DNA from: Gymnogyps californianus
Taxonomy: Eukaryota; Chordata; Aves; Accipitriformes; Cathartidae
Length of the DNA: 64,000 nt
Assembly: GCF_018139145.2 (NCBI RefSeq)
Contig: NC_059474.1
Coordinates: 42,922,344-42,986,343 of the forward strand
Direction: 5' to 3'
Shown piece by piece: positions 50,601 through 60,313 of the stretch; the first letter of the stretch is position 1; each line of letters starts with the position of its first letter. The notes beneath the pieces were generated by a model, which saw only the letters and a program-made list of their open reading frames with translations, did no database searches and was not told where the DNA came from. A program made the position numbers and the translations under genes.

Positions 50601-53600
50601 TGATTCTCATCAGCATAAACACATGCAAATTCTCATAATTTATTGCCAGTTTCATAGAAGTGTTATTAAATTTATTTTCAACTCAATAAATTTTGTTAAA
50701 GTCCTTACCGTAATACAGATTCTTCATCACAACATTCTAACCTCCAACCAGGAAATCATCATTACCCTGATAAATTGTAGCATTTAGCAAATGTAGCCTT
50801 CTGGACATTCCCAATGTTTAGAAAGTATTTCCCCTTCCTTCCTCCCCCTTTTCCCCAGTCCTCAAGTTTCAAGACTCTTTCTCAGGCTACAACTCAATGC
50901 AAGTGCTTTTCATCAAAATACAAGCAGGCTTAGTCTAAAAAACCGCAACAAGCACTTAGCACACAAGGTATACAGGCACAGCCTCTAGCTATGGTAAGAG
51001 AACACCTCCATTTTCCATATGTACAAACCTGAGCCATTCTGCAGCTGTAAAGAAAGTAAAGCCGCCTTTTTGTTATGTATCAGTTTGCTTAAGGCTTTAT
51101 TAGACTGGGAAGCAGATGGTAAAAGTGGCAGGCAGAACTTTTATTATTACTGTTATTCCAAACTAACCCATGTTACTACAGGGAAGCAAATAGTAATATA
51201 CTGATCCTCTCAGAGGCTCAATACAACTCACAGGAATCCTTACAAAACAAATTCAACGCAATCCTTCCATACTTTGCAAAACTAAGGTAGCTGGCATCGC
51301 TTTATTAGCACACTCTTCTCCAACAGCATCTTTAACAATCCTGTATTCTCAACACATAACTAGTGAGCTGCTGCAATCACAGACTGCTAGCTTGCAGACA
51401 GTAAGCTTCTAGACAATAAAAGCAACATGCTTCTTCAGAGAAAGGAGATTGTCTCTTTCAGGTGATTCAGACACTGTAGGTCTTGCCTGAACTACCTTCT
51501 AGGAAGGCAGCTGACTTTTGTTATCCTTCCATGCATGTAATTCCAAGCCTTCAGCACAATCCTTTCTCAGCAAACAGCTCTGGTAGTGCTGAAGAACTGC
51601 TTCAAGTGAAGTTGTTTAAAAAAAAAAAAAAACAAAACCACCACCCAACACAAAACTAATAAAGAGTATTGCATCATGTTGAAAGAAAAAACCTGTAATA
51701 AGCATTAAGGTTAACAGTAACACACTGTACTTTGGGACACCTGACCAGAATCAGGTACAGCAAAACCAAACAAAAATGCTACATGGACAAAACTGGAATA
51801 AGAGAAGTAGATTCCAATACCACAAAAAAGCTCTCATCTCTGAAGAAGTGGGGGGTTTGTTTGTTTGTTTAATGAGAATGAAAAAACCATAATCCAAAAT
51901 CGCTTGAGAGGACACTATGCCTGATAGAAAAAGCAGTCCTTACCATATTGCTCTCCTTCATTTCCCTCTGAACATGAAGTTATAATGAATGGCTATTAGC
52001 CCCCAACACTGATCCAACCTCCTGCTTTGCTTAGCTAGTCCCTCCTGACGTAAAGCAGGAACAAAGAAATTACAGAACTAATATTTTGCTATACTCACAC
52101 AAGTTGTTTTATACATTACAAATTCCTCCTTGCCTTATGTCCCCCCCTGAGGCAAGGAATATCTCTTCTTTCATATTCTATATATGTGCCTCATACAAGC
52201 AGTCTTCAATCTTGATTGATGTTGGAACAGTGATAAACATGACAAAAAGCTGATTTATGTAGATTACACACAGTATTTTTCAGGTGCCATGCACAGCATT
52301 TTCAAAGGCTGCCTCATGTCCTCTAGTCATGATCCCATACTCCCTTGTCTTTTTGCGATTCAGTAGATTTCTTTCAGATTTGAAAGCAACCCTGGTCAAC
52401 ATGCAGCTGATGAAAGTCGTGGGTTTTTAAAGAAAAATACCTGTGAAGTTTTTAGCTGGTTCATTTAAAAAGAAAAAGATCACATCAGCAAGGACTAATA
52501 CCTTTAAAACACGAGCAGGCCATTACTGACTATTCACTAGGTTACAGTTCAAAAACTTTCACGATAAAACATTTTAAAACACTAACAAATCAAAACATGA
52601 GTTGCCGACATTCATATGCTGTTGCATTTTTCACTTCACAGATCTCTCGGAACAAGTTCCCAGTGAAGGAACCCAGTAGATCATAAAGACCTTCAGGGTC
52701 CTGCTATCCTGTCCCTGGTATGAAGAAATGAAGAGCCAATGGGCCTGGGTTCTCACTTCTTCTTGGTATTCTCTCTTCCGGGGAGGCAGTGGGTTCCAGT
52801 TTTCACATTCTGTGATTTAAAAATCCCACTGAAAGTACACTTAAAACAGCTTGAGTTAAAGAAATGTGGGAGCTAGTGCTTAACAGTTATCGAAATAGTT
52901 TCACACAAGAAAGGGGTTTTGCAACATACTTGATGCTCAACTGTTCAACAATCCTTCCTGACTCTTTTCTTGTGTGCAGTGTTCCTTCTTTTCTCATAAA
53001 AATAAGAGAAACATCAAGATTTAAGACAAATGCTGCATCCTGGGTAATCAGATGGTGCACGACAGATCTTTATGTGGTTCTCCACGATGTGATTATCTGA
53101 ACAATTACCCAATATCACCTAGAGAACAAATCCACGTAGCTACAGCCTCCATAGAAAATAAGGTACAGAACTGAGACATGAACAGGCTCAAGAGGGTGGC
53201 TAGCAGAGTTAACGGGACCATAATTTTATGATAAAGTTTAAGACCCCTTCTATATGCTATACAGCAAATGATATACATCTTCTGAACGCACAGCACAAAA
53301 TACACTGCTGTCTCAAACTGACTATGTATCAGCTTACTCCATTTTATGACATGAGACGTATCTCTCAGGACATACTTACACAGTGAGGCTGAGCTGATCT
53401 AACAGATTACTGCCACCCAAACAGGAGATCTTGCTCCCCCTATTTCTCCCTCCCATTCTTGGTCACACACTCCCACTCTCACCCTTGGATCAGCTCTGTC
53501 ACCCTTGGATCTGACTGCACAGTAAACCAAGCAAACATGCTAATCCAACTAAGCAGACAAAACTAACAAAAAAAAAAAATCCTGCCATTATACAGAACCG

Positions 53601-56600
53601 GAATCAAGCTTCTGTACTGTCAGACAAGAAACAGAGCCAGTGCAAGAGCAAGAACTAAGAGAAGAGATGGAGAACAACAAGCAAGTTCACCCCCTTTCAC
53701 AGCAACAAACCATCACACTAGTTATACTGAAATATATAAATGCACCCTTGGGGTCTTGTTAGATTTTTATTATGTCTTTCTGCCGGAAACAATTCAAAAC
53801 TTCAATATAAATATTAATATCCAGACACTATACAGTAATATCCATTTCACAGAGCTCAAAACTCCCAAAGGTGGCTATGTTTAGAAACATTTCAGAGTTG
53901 TGAACACAACAACAAATAAACAATGTCAATATTGGAGTCAATGGCAGAGCAATAATAGGACCCAAATTCTCAAAGGTATTTCTCTACAAGCTATGTAATT
54001 GCTAACTTAGAGCAAGAATACACTAGTTTGCTGCTCCTTACACATCCCTTTTTCTAGACAGGGCACAACTACACAGTATTCCCCTCAGCAGCCGTCCTTC
54101 TGGCTGACAGAAGTGCAACGTGTTTCATTTGCGCTACTCCAAGCAGCATGAAAGGAGGGGAAAAAAAAATAAATGCACCTCTCTGAACGAAAACGAAGCT
54201 AATCAGTTTACACCAAAGGCTGGAATAAGCTCTCCCTGACATGACCATCCAAACCTGCTGAGTGTTAAAATCAGCAGAGGCTGTAGCTTTCCGGAGGCCA
54301 GATACTAATCCAAGGCTTTGCTTCACCCGTGTGTCCTTGGGTATTAGGTGGCAAGGGGAATGGAGGCGGGGAAGCAACCTGAATGCAACGCACACCATAA
54401 GGATAATTTACACTTGTAACAAAGAAGATTTGTATACACAAGGTACGTGTTGGTGCCTCAGCTTCGTTCTGTCTCCATATTCAGACCTCAAAATATGAGG
54501 TTTTCAATTAAAAAAGACAAGAAACAATCATCAGTTCATTTAAATTTGTCTGTAACCACTCAAGAAGAGTCATTAAGCACTATTGTCTTTTCCTGGCCAG
54601 AAGTAATTTTTAAATTTCAGAATCAGAAGCAGAGCACATCATGCCAGAGTGCTATCATTTGCTGCCGTTGATGATTAACAATTTTAAAGTCTTTGTAATC
54701 AAGTAATACGTTCCCCTTTGTGTGTAACTACGAATTTTCAGCCTCTGTCTTCAGCTGGCTCTTCTAAACTGCATCAAAGGCTTACAAGCACAAATTAGTC
54801 TCTGCATTAATCAAAATGCATACAAAAATGACAAAACTATATATACACGAACTGAAAAAAATCAGCTGGAAAAAATCTGATAGGTGGGAAACAGGAAGAC
54901 TCAGAACAAGCTTTGAAGAACAGGGGAAAGAAATAAAATGCTTTACCGAAGTACTGAGTGATAATCCCCTCCTCTCCATTTCTTCTGCCAAAAAAAAAAA
55001 AAATATCTGGGTTTAAAAATAACCTTTAAAAAAGTAGGAGTTAAATGAAAGTTGAATAGTAGCACCTCAGAGTTAAACCAAGACTTTTGAAGACTTGTGT
55101 CCACTGCAAATGTACAGGAATCTGAGAAGACAAAGCAGAGGTCAAGTATTGCTCAATGTGTATAGCATAATTAAAAAAAAAAGAACATAAATAGCTTTGG
55201 CTTTTTACTTTAGGTGGAAGAAACACTTCTGTTTCTATGATGCAGTAGAAAAAATGGCTTTATTATTACAGATTTCTTTTCTTGTAGTCTTAAAGGCAGA
55301 ATGGACTATATTTATTTAGTTACGTCTACAATGAATAAGGAATTCACATATGCAAGTAAAGAGTTATGGGGATCCCCACACTACTAAATTTATAACCTAA
55401 ATATAAGATGAACAGTGCAGGAAAAAGATGAGAAAAACAAAAGGTATAAAGATATATAAGGTTAGATAAAGCAAACATTACAAAAGGGAAGTAATCTATC
55501 ATCTAACAATGGCCAGGGCAGTAAGAGTCAGAACAACAAAAATTTAGATAATCAGATTTCTAAGCGCTGCTGCTGCATGTACGTAAGAGCTACTTAATTA
55601 TACGTTGTTTTGGAGGGCAAAGACAGGATGCAACAAAAATAATAATTCTGCTAATATGATTATCCCAACCAGGCCACATTCAGGCCCAAGGAGGGCATAA
55701 TCTTGGTTTGTTCATTAGCTTTCTAATATCTCAGATAACAGTACATCTCCAAATGATTTCCAGAACTGAGAAATGCATGCCTAATAGAGAACCTTAGTCA
55801 TACAGCACATACAGACAGATAACCTGTAACTACCTACAAAGAACTGTAGTTATATCTCATGGTACTTTCTGTTAATCACCAAAGTCAAATATGCTAAACT
55901 CATAATTGAAAATCCTTATCCCCCTTTTATACTAGGAACCTTAAAACAAAGTGCAGCAGAAATTCAGTGCTGTAACCATGCTGAGTTTCTCCAAGTCATA
56001 CTTCTTCTCAAAGCACTCAGTGTTAGACAACTATAATGATCTTGATCACATTTTCTGTTATGAACCTGTAATTAGTCTAAAAATTAATTTTATTACCCTT
56101 CCTCTGCTACCAATAAAATTTCAGGGTCAAACTCTAGCTCTGAGCACATGTACACAACTTTCACACCCATTTACTTCAAAGGTCACACTGAGAATTTCAG
56201 TCTTTAATAGCTTTTGATTTATTACTAATTCTTAAACAGAAGAGGACCATAAGCAGAAATGCAACCTAAAATACCAAAGTATAACCTTTACCACTTAGAG
56301 GATCTGAACTGGCTCAGTATGCATCTGACTCAAACTCTTCCTAGGATATTATTAAATATCCTCTGCCCCATAGCTTATGATAACAGGTGAAGCTGGGCGG
56401 GCGTGGAGAGGTTTCCCCAATGTTACTGTTACTAGTATAGTCTAAGCAATAGGAGTTGCACCTACATGCAGTGGTGATTGGTGCACAATAAGTGAAATTG
56501 AGAGTTATTTTGTCTCTCAAAAAAAACTAGGTCTACTAAAACTAAGTCATCAGTAAACTTGGTGTGCTCTTTACATACTTAATTTTCACATCTCCTGGCT

Positions 56601-59600
56601 ACTGACTCAATCGCAGATTATTAGTGGAACAGCATTTCATTAATTTTGCTTGAGGACTTCCAAAATCTAAAATGTAAGATGTGCTTATGTATATGTAACA
56701 AATAAAAGGGAGCTAACAACTCTCATGCTTGCTGAAGCTCAAGTTTTGCTACTGGTAGCCTGGCCACTATATATGTACTGCTATTGCTCAGATTTCACAT
56801 TTTTAAAGAATGGTAAAATGAATGCTTATTTAGGAAAAAAAGGGGGCAGGGGAATCAGAGAGTGAGCATATCTGTGAATGGCTGGAAGACAAGCAAGATA
56901 CTGACAATATGGAACTTTCAAAAGGGTCCAGCTAGCAAAAACGATGCAAAAATAAAACCAAGGGCAAAGAATTGAGCAACACAAATAATTTATTTACACA
57001 ACATATATTCCAGCATATGGTTTATTATACAAAAAATTCTTATGAAAAAGTGTATATGTCAGTTACTTATGATCTATGGAATCCTAAATCAGGACTTTAA
57101 AACCTTTTCTGAGGGGAGAAGTAGTACTTTTAACTCTTTTAGTTACCAGAGAATGGAGTAGAAGTGAACTGTGTTCCAGCAGTTTTATTTCAGTGTATCA
57201 GGGAGGATAATGAGGTCTGGAACAATGCATTTGGCACCACATAAAGAGAAGTCTCAGGACAGAGCAAGTTAAAGGAACTCCCGCTAGGAAGTATTCAATA
57301 ATATCTGTGTTTTTTTCAAAGAGATAATGATGAGAAATCAACATTAAAAGATAAACACAATTAATAAATACATATTTTAAAATCTTTCCATTTGATGTTT
57401 CACGGCTTACTTGCACTGGAAAAAAAAAAATTTCTTAATGCAAACCAACGGGTCAGGCTTTTAATAATAATGTATTTCATCTCATTTCAGCTCATTGAAC
57501 GTTAGTAAAGGCCGTTAATTAAACCTCAAAGACCCCTAATGATTTAAACAGTCATTTCATCGTTGCTGAGGTACGGCCACTTTGGGTGAGCCACTGCAGT
57601 CAATTAGTGCAACAAATGCTTTGATGTTACAAAGCAGTTTTGCATGACGTGAACATTACTCTGCAGGCCAGAAGAGCTGTCAGTATGTAAGGGAAAAAAT
57701 TCCACAGGCTTTAACAATTAAGCTTATTTTCTCAAAATACCTTTATCCATTTTCTCTTAGCTTGTTATTACAATGCTCTGAAATCTACATGAGAGGAAAA
57801 AAGTATCCTTTCCTAGTCTCACAGATAATAAAGAAATGTCAAGAGTTTACTTTAAATTTCTGGTTTTGTCTGTTAGCATTTTAAGCCTTATTTTGATAGC
57901 TAGATGACAATAACAGATTCCTGTGGTACTGTAAATCAGCAGGAAATACCCACAAATTTTGATGAAATCTATGGAATAAACTGGTCTGGAGACTCAGTTT
58001 TCTTATGAGTCATATGCACTTGACAAATTAAGATTTGCAAGAGATCATGGTAACACTGTTGGGGTTTTGTTGTTGTTTGTTTTTTTTAACCTAAACTCAC
58101 TATAGCAAACCCAAGAAGCACCAGCAACACTGGTTTTGAAATACAGTATTAGAATATAGGAAGTACAATCCCCAACAGAATTCAATGAAACTGCAAAAAG
58201 TGACAAGTCACAACTGGGAATTCTCTTGCTCCTAGCACTGTCACCACAACAGGAGCACCTAGTTGAACCCTCGACTGTTTTCATTACAGTATTTGTAAAC
58301 TGTATGTTTAATAGCAATACTCCGTTGTGCCAGACACCATTTTGCACTGCAAATATCTACTTTTTGTACTGTAAAATCAACTAAAATCTGGTAATTTCCA
58401 GAAATATACAGCTGATCACATTTCAATGTCTAACTATAATTTGCAGAGTTTGAAAGTGTAATATTAGGGCTGTTTTGCAGTTTTCATCTTTAAATCTATC
58501 TACAAATCTAAACTCACAGAATGACTGAGGTTGGAGGGGACCTCTGGAGGTCGTCTAGTCCAACCCCCCTGCTCAAGCAGGGCCACCTACAGCCAGTTTC
58601 CCAGGACCATGTCCAGACAGCTTTTGGATATCTCCAAGGAAGGAGATTTCACAAAATCTCTGAGCAACCTGTTCTAGTGCTCAGTCACCCTCACAGTAAA
58701 AAACTGCTCCCTGATGTTCAGAGGGCACCTCCTGTGTTTCAGTCTGTGCACATTGCCTCTGGTCCTGTCATTGTGCACCACTGAAAAGAGCGTGGCTCTG
58801 TCTTCTTTGCACCTTCCCTTCAGGTATTTATATACATTGATAAGACTTCCAATTCACACCTTACAAATGTTCTAAGAAAATACCATCCTCAATTTCTCAG
58901 AAGTGATTCTAAAATCTGACTTAGAGAACTATCCAGCACTTGCTATATAATAATGATCTGGGCAGAGAAAAATTTGCTTATCTTAAAATAAGCCATATTG
59001 GAACTTGTTGATATACTTAACATATGCTGAAAAACATTTTAAGAATCATAAAAAGACAACAAATAACTAAAACACAGATAAAAATGCTAGATGAACATAA
59101 AAAAAGTGTGACCAAATTTATTTACAGAAGTAAGAGTTTACAAGGAAAGGTGAAAGTAAATTAACATGGTGAGAGAAAAATAATTCATCTTATGTAAATC
59201 ATATCTTTATTCTCAGCCTACCTCCTCTCTAATGCCATCACCAGCAGCCATAAATGTTGATAACTTTCTAATTTTAGATTAGCCAATTGAAACAAAACTA
59301 AAGTGAGAATTTACCACATTCACTGTTTTTAAACACCAAAGTGTAACCATCAAATTCAACTAAGAAGAGAGACTTATATCCTCAGAATTTGAAGGCATAA
59401 CTTTAATTTATTCCTACTACAACTTCCCTCAGTACAAAACCAAATCTTTATAGAACGTATTCTGCTTTAAATTTGCAGTAAGAAACAAAAGGCAAGCTCA
59501 AAAGAGGATTTTTTTTCCCCATTGATAACACTGTTTTCATTTTAAATCTGCTTCCTTGCAAGCAACAGCGTGAAGAACCTACCACAAAGCTCCAGTTTCT

Positions 59601-60227
59601 TAAGACCTCATCAATATTGGCTTAACTGACATATTACAACCGTATAGCTGTCCCTTCACATATCAAAGACGTCAACAAAGAGTCAAGTCTAAAAGCACGT
59701 ACAGAAACTTCAAAGCTAGACAAACACTGTTCCTATTCAAGTTAGTGAAAGGCATGAAAATAGCCTACTTAATAAACTCTTGCCAATTTGGTCATGGTCA
59801 GTCACAATCACAATTTTGGTTTTTTTTGTGCACGAGATGGTTTTATTGATTTAAAAAAAAAAAAAAGAGAGCGAGAGAGAGAGAGAAAGGAAATACTGTC
59901 ACATATCGAAGATGGAGTCACAAGCCGATGAGATGTGAAGCAGGACTAATCTGCCCACAGAGAAAACAATCACTGACAGCACAGGAACCAGCCAGAACTG
60001 AATTCTCCTCCTACAAAAGGTATCAGGCTGGCAAAACAAAGCGACGCGATAATTAACAAGCCTTTACACCTCTGCTTCAAATCTGAACAGCAGTCTCACA
60101 CATCCAGATATGCAAACAAGTATCTCAAACGTAAATTCGGCATACCTCGTTTATGCAACTCCCTGAGCGGAATGCCGTCTCCACCCCCCCCATCGTAGGG
60201 CAGATACGGATCAGAAGAGACGTCCAT
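20462..60227 (-). CDS. CLCN3: Cl-/H+ exchanger ClC-3 (CLCN3), 13 coding exons, two C-terminal isoforms
   Basis: ClC-3 exchanges chloride for protons across endosomal, lysosomal and synaptic-vesicle membranes and works as a dimer. Coding exons in order: 60146-60227, 47362-47519, 44899-44998, 42449-42636, 41643-41765, 40079-40285, 34409-34489, 32609-33154, 28352-28538, 26630-27028, 24703-24919, optional 22315-22390, and the last from 20620. Skipping the optional exon gives 792 aa (stop 20530-20532, ClC-3A). Including it gives 840 aa (stop 20462-20464, ClC-3B). The anion-selectivity motif GSGIPE is at residues 212-217, GKEGP with the gating glutamate E256 at 254-258, the proton glutamate E313 ends FSLEE, and GLFIP is at 499-503. 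Two CBS domains span about 629-690 and 725-780. A dileucine cluster LLDLLDE is at 45-51. The start is the only ATG that gives the family N-terminus [15 protein letters not shown]. The 26-residue-longer mammalian N-terminal form was not found in the window. Confidence 0.97.
20621..22314 (-). other. CLCN3: CLCN3 intron 12
   Basis: AT-rich intron of 1.7 kb, retained in this form only in ClC-3B processing. It contains a two-copy direct repeat AATCACAGGACTT (21756-21768 and 21776-21788, period 20). No mobile element was recognised. Confidence 0.8.
22315..22390 (-). CDS. CLCN3: CLCN3 alternative exon 12 (76 nt, ClC-3B)
   Basis: Acceptor TGTTTCAG, donor TTG|GTGATTAG. Encodes [25 protein letters not shown] after completing a glycine codon with exon 11. 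At 76 nt it is not a multiple of three, so inclusion shifts the last exon into the ClC-3B frame. The encoded peptide resembles the [15 protein letters not shown] that the last exon gives in the other frame, so both isoforms complete the second CBS domain with equivalent sequence. Confidence 0.93.
22391..24702 (-). other. CLCN3: CLCN3 intron 11
   Basis: 2.3 kb AT-rich intron with an A run of about 20 bases at 22482-22502. No exon or mobile element was recognised. The open frame at 23486-23848 has no family resemblance that I can see. Confidence 0.8.
24703..24919 (-). CDS. CLCN3: CLCN3 coding exon 11 (second CBS domain)
   Basis: Acceptor TTCTTAAAG, donor GG|GTGAGT. Encodes residues 691-762 plus two bases. 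A linker [20 protein letters not shown] is followed by the start of CBS2, [20 protein letters not shown] to RQCLVTHN. Ends in phase 2, before the alternative splice choice. Confidence 0.96.
24920..26629 (-). other. CLCN3: CLCN3 intron 10
   Basis: 1.7 kb AT-rich intron. No element was recognised. Confidence 0.8.
26630..27028 (-). CDS. CLCN3: CLCN3 coding exon 10 (last membrane helices and first CBS domain)
   Basis: Acceptor TTTCTTGCAG, donor ATAG|GTAATT. Encodes residues 558-690, with the membrane segment [20 protein letters not shown] and [20 protein letters not shown], then CBS1 from [20 protein letters not shown] to [11 protein letters not shown] domains in ClC-3 to ClC-5 bind adenine nucleotides. 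Confidence 0.97.
27029..28351 (-). other. CLCN3: CLCN3 intron 9
   Basis: 1.3 kb AT-rich intron. No element was recognised. Confidence 0.8.
28352..28538 (-). CDS. CLCN3: CLCN3 coding exon 9
   Basis: Acceptor GTTGCAG, donor TTAG|GTAAAT. Encodes residues 496-557 plus one base, including [20 protein letters not shown] (the GxFxP anion-coordinating motif) and [20 protein letters not shown]. Confidence 0.97.
28539..32608 (-). other. CLCN3: CLCN3 intron 8
   Basis: 4.1 kb AT-rich intron holding one CR1 fragment near 31.6-31.8 kb. The remainder shows no recognisable gene or element. Confidence 0.8.
31574..31785 (-). mobile_element. Old CR1 LINE 3' fragment in CLCN3 intron 8
   Basis: Diverged CR1 3' region of about 210 bp read on the - strand. 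As written, it runs from ACAGAATGACAGAACGGTTG through CTCAAGCAGGGTCTGCTACA to TTCAACCACCCTCACAGTAA. The spacing and wording match the better-preserved copy at 58.5 kb. It has more substitutions than the CR1 copies at 6.8 or 16.7 kb, so it is probably older. Confidence 0.82.
32609..33154 (-). CDS. CLCN3: CLCN3 coding exon 8 (largest exon, membrane domain)
   Basis: Acceptor TTTTGCAG, donor ATCAAG|GTAAGT. Its 182 codons (residues 314-495) encode several membrane helices and the luminal loop [20 protein letters not shown], which has a candidate N-glycosylation site (NAS). Phase 0 at both ends. Confidence 0.97.
33155..34408 (-). other. CLCN3: CLCN3 intron 7
   Basis: 1.25 kb AT-rich intron. No element was recognised. 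Confidence 0.8.
34409..34489 (-). CDS. CLCN3: CLCN3 coding exon 7 (proton glutamate)
   Basis: Acceptor CTTTTCCAG, donor GAGGAG|GTATGT. Its 27 codons (residues 287-313) encode [28 protein letters not shown]313 corresponds to the intracellular proton glutamate that makes ClC-3 to ClC-7 exchangers rather than channels, for example E268 in ClC-5. Confidence 0.97.
34790..37441 (+). mobile_element. CR1 LINE (partial ORF2), split by a solo LTR, in CLCN3 intron 6
   Basis: A + strand CR1 with about 2.05 kb of its own sequence. Frames in order show the pre-RT region ([20 protein letters not shown]), the RT core ([33 protein letters not shown]) and the C-terminal region (ANRILGCIK, then [14 protein letters not shown] after the LTR). 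It ends in an ATTCT/ATTCC microsatellite at about 37410-37441. Frameshifts and stops break the ORF several times, so it is dead. The LTR at 36291-36871 interrupts it with a 5-bp duplication, so CR1 is older than the LTR. It is antisense to CLCN3. The left limit is uncertain by about 100 bp. Confidence 0.93.
36286..36876 (+). mobile_element. Solo LTR A (581 bp, ERVL-like) nested in CR1
   Basis: LTR from 36291 (TGTCCTGGTTT) to 36871 (AAACCACGACA). The ends form an 11-bp inverted repeat with one mismatch. The flanking TTATC at 36286-36290 and 36872-36876 is the target duplication. The + strand carries a TATATAAA box near 36560 and an ATTAAA near 36744, so it is in + orientation. There is no internal retroviral sequence, so it is a recombined solo LTR. 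It belongs to the same family as LTR B (37553-38153), which lies in the opposite orientation. Confidence 0.93.
37548..38158 (-). mobile_element. Solo LTR B (601 bp), same family as LTR A, inverted
   Basis: LTR from 37553 (TGTCGTGGTTT) to 38153 (GAAACCAGTACA), flanked by the 5-bp direct repeat GTAGT at 37548-37552 and 38154-38158. Its reverse complement follows LTR A segment by segment: the end AAACCACGACA, the CTCACTCC/CCCATCCC zone, the ATT-rich simple repeat, the GGTGAGCAATGGCATTGTGC zone, and TTAATTTTCTTCTTAGTAGC near the 5' end. Being inverted 681 bp from LTR A, the pair could fold into a long duplex in the CLCN3 pre-mRNA. It contains ATA/ATT-rich simple sequence at 37700-37745. Confidence 0.92.
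38649..39694 (+). mobile_element. Long solo LTR (~1.04 kb), same family as the HPF1-intron LTR
   Basis: LTR from about 38654 (TCTATTGGG, decayed from TGTACTGGG) to 39689 (CCCACCACA). It is flanked by TGCTC (38649-38653) and TTCTC (39690-39694), a 5-bp duplication with one change. It matches the reverse complement of the copy at 11196-12321, including the AAGGTTTTGGTAGCGGGGGG block near the start and the GC-rich ~45-bp tandem units in the middle (about 38990-39330). A CAATAAACTTCC polyadenylation region near 39530-39545 supports + as its sense orientation. It has no internal retroviral genes, and its long open frames reflect GC-rich repeats. Confidence 0.86.
39695..40078 (-). other. CLCN3: Unique part of CLCN3 intron 6 next to exon 6
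   Basis: The few hundred bases between the long LTR and exon 6 are AT-rich and hold no recognisable element. Intron 6 as a whole is 34490-40078, and most of it is mobile-element DNA. Confidence 0.8.
40079..40285 (-). CDS. CLCN3: CLCN3 coding exon 6 (gating glutamate)
   Basis: Acceptor TTCTTCCAG, donor GAGAG|GTAAGT. Its 69 codons (residues 218-286) include [20 protein letters not shown] and [21 protein letters not shown]256 in GKEGP is the gating glutamate, equivalent to E211 in ClC-5. Confidence 0.97.
40286..41642 (-). other. CLCN3: CLCN3 intron 5
   Basis: 1.36 kb AT-rich intron. No element was recognised. Confidence 0.8.
41643..41765 (-). CDS. CLCN3: CLCN3 coding exon 5 (selectivity motif)
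   Basis: Acceptor TTTTTAG, donor CCTGAG|GTGAGG. Its 41 codons (residues 177-217) run from [20 protein letters not shown] to [17 protein letters not shown] is the first anion-coordinating signature of CLC proteins. Confidence 0.97.
41766..42448 (-). other. CLCN3: CLCN3 intron 4
   Basis: 0.7 kb AT-rich intron. No element was recognised. Confidence 0.8.
42449..42636 (-). CDS. CLCN3: CLCN3 coding exon 4
   Basis: Acceptor CTACAACAG, donor GCAGAA|GTAAGT. Encodes residues 114-176, a membrane segment [20 protein letters not shown] followed by a luminal, cysteine-containing loop [20 protein letters not shown]. The NET sequon is a candidate N-glycosylation site. Confidence 0.97.
42637..44898 (-). other. 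CLCN3: CLCN3 intron 3
   Basis: 2.26 kb AT-rich intron. No element was recognised. Confidence 0.8.
44899..44998 (-). CDS. CLCN3: CLCN3 coding exon 3
   Basis: Acceptor CTCTTTGCAG, donor TCAG|GTAAAT. Encodes residues 81-113 plus one base, [33 protein letters not shown]. It marks the change from the cytosolic N-terminus to the first membrane helix. Confidence 0.97.
44999..47361 (-). other. CLCN3: CLCN3 intron 2
   Basis: 2.36 kb AT-rich intron without a recognisable element or extra exon. Confidence 0.8.
47362..47519 (-). CDS. CLCN3: CLCN3 coding exon 2 (cytosolic N-terminus)
   Basis: Acceptor CTGCCACAG, donor CGG|GTACTT. Encodes residues 28-80, from [20 protein letters not shown] to KDRERHRR. 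The LLDLLDE cluster at residues 45-51 has been described as a clathrin-binding signal in mammalian ClC-3. M33 (ATG at 47505-47503) is the start of the shorter form under which the family was first numbered, so it is a possible alternative start. Confidence 0.97.
58514..58855 (-). mobile_element. CR1 LINE 3' fragment in CLCN3 intron 1
   Basis: About 340 bp of CR1 3' sequence read on the - strand. As written, it runs from TCACAGAATGACTGAGGTTG through CTGCTCAAGCAGGGCCACCT to CTTCCCTTCAGGTATTTATA. The 3' tail is at the left. No reverse-transcriptase domain is included. It is in the same orientation as CLCN3. Confidence 0.9.
59853..59888. repeat. A run followed by GA microsatellite
   Basis: Fourteen A residues lead into a GA dinucleotide repeat with one GC interruption, about 260 bp inside CLCN3 intron 1. 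Confidence 0.9.
60146..60227 (-). CDS. CLCN3: CLCN3 coding exon 1 (alternative N-terminus [15 protein letters not shown])
   Basis: Encodes residues 1-27 plus one base, [27 protein letters not shown], with donor CGAG|GTATGC joining the second codon part in exon 2. This fits the mammalian first-exon variant beginning [15 protein letters not shown]. The ATG has T at -3 and G at +4, a mediocre context. The frame continues upstream for 19 codons to a GTG at 60284 but has no other ATG there, so 60227 is the start. It lies in the CpG island. Confidence 0.9.
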
Positions 60228-60280
60228 GGATGTGACGAACCCGAAGCCCGTCTGCCGGCTCAGAAGGGCCGCGGCATTTC

Positions 60281-60313
60281 TCACGCAAGGGCGGCCGCGG
60301 GGGACGCTGCCAT
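60281..60313 (-). other. Upstream ORF in the CLCN3 leader
   Basis: On the - strand, ATG at 60313-60311 has A at -3 and G at +4, a strong context. It opens a ten-codon frame (MAASPAAALA) ending at TGA 60283-60281, which is 53 bases before the CLCN3 ATG and in a different frame. If it is in the mRNA it should be translated and would reduce initiation at the weaker main ATG. The transcription start is not known. Confidence 0.5.

Larger units (their letters stand above)
47520..60145 (-). other. CLCN3: CLCN3 intron 1 (12.6 kb)
   Basis: A long first intron between the CpG-island exon and exon 2. It is AT-rich with only short open frames. It holds one CR1 fragment (58.5 kb), a GA microsatellite (59866-59888), a two-copy direct repeat TCACCCTTGGATC (53479-53491 and 53499-53511, period 20) and scattered A/T runs. 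I looked for the alternative mammalian first coding exon (MESEQLFHRGYYRN type) here and did not find it. Confidence 0.75.

Noticed and set aside
60228..60284. N-terminal extension of CLCN3 to 60284
   Set aside because: The codon at 60284 is GTG, not ATG, and the family N-terminus begins at the ATG at 60227.
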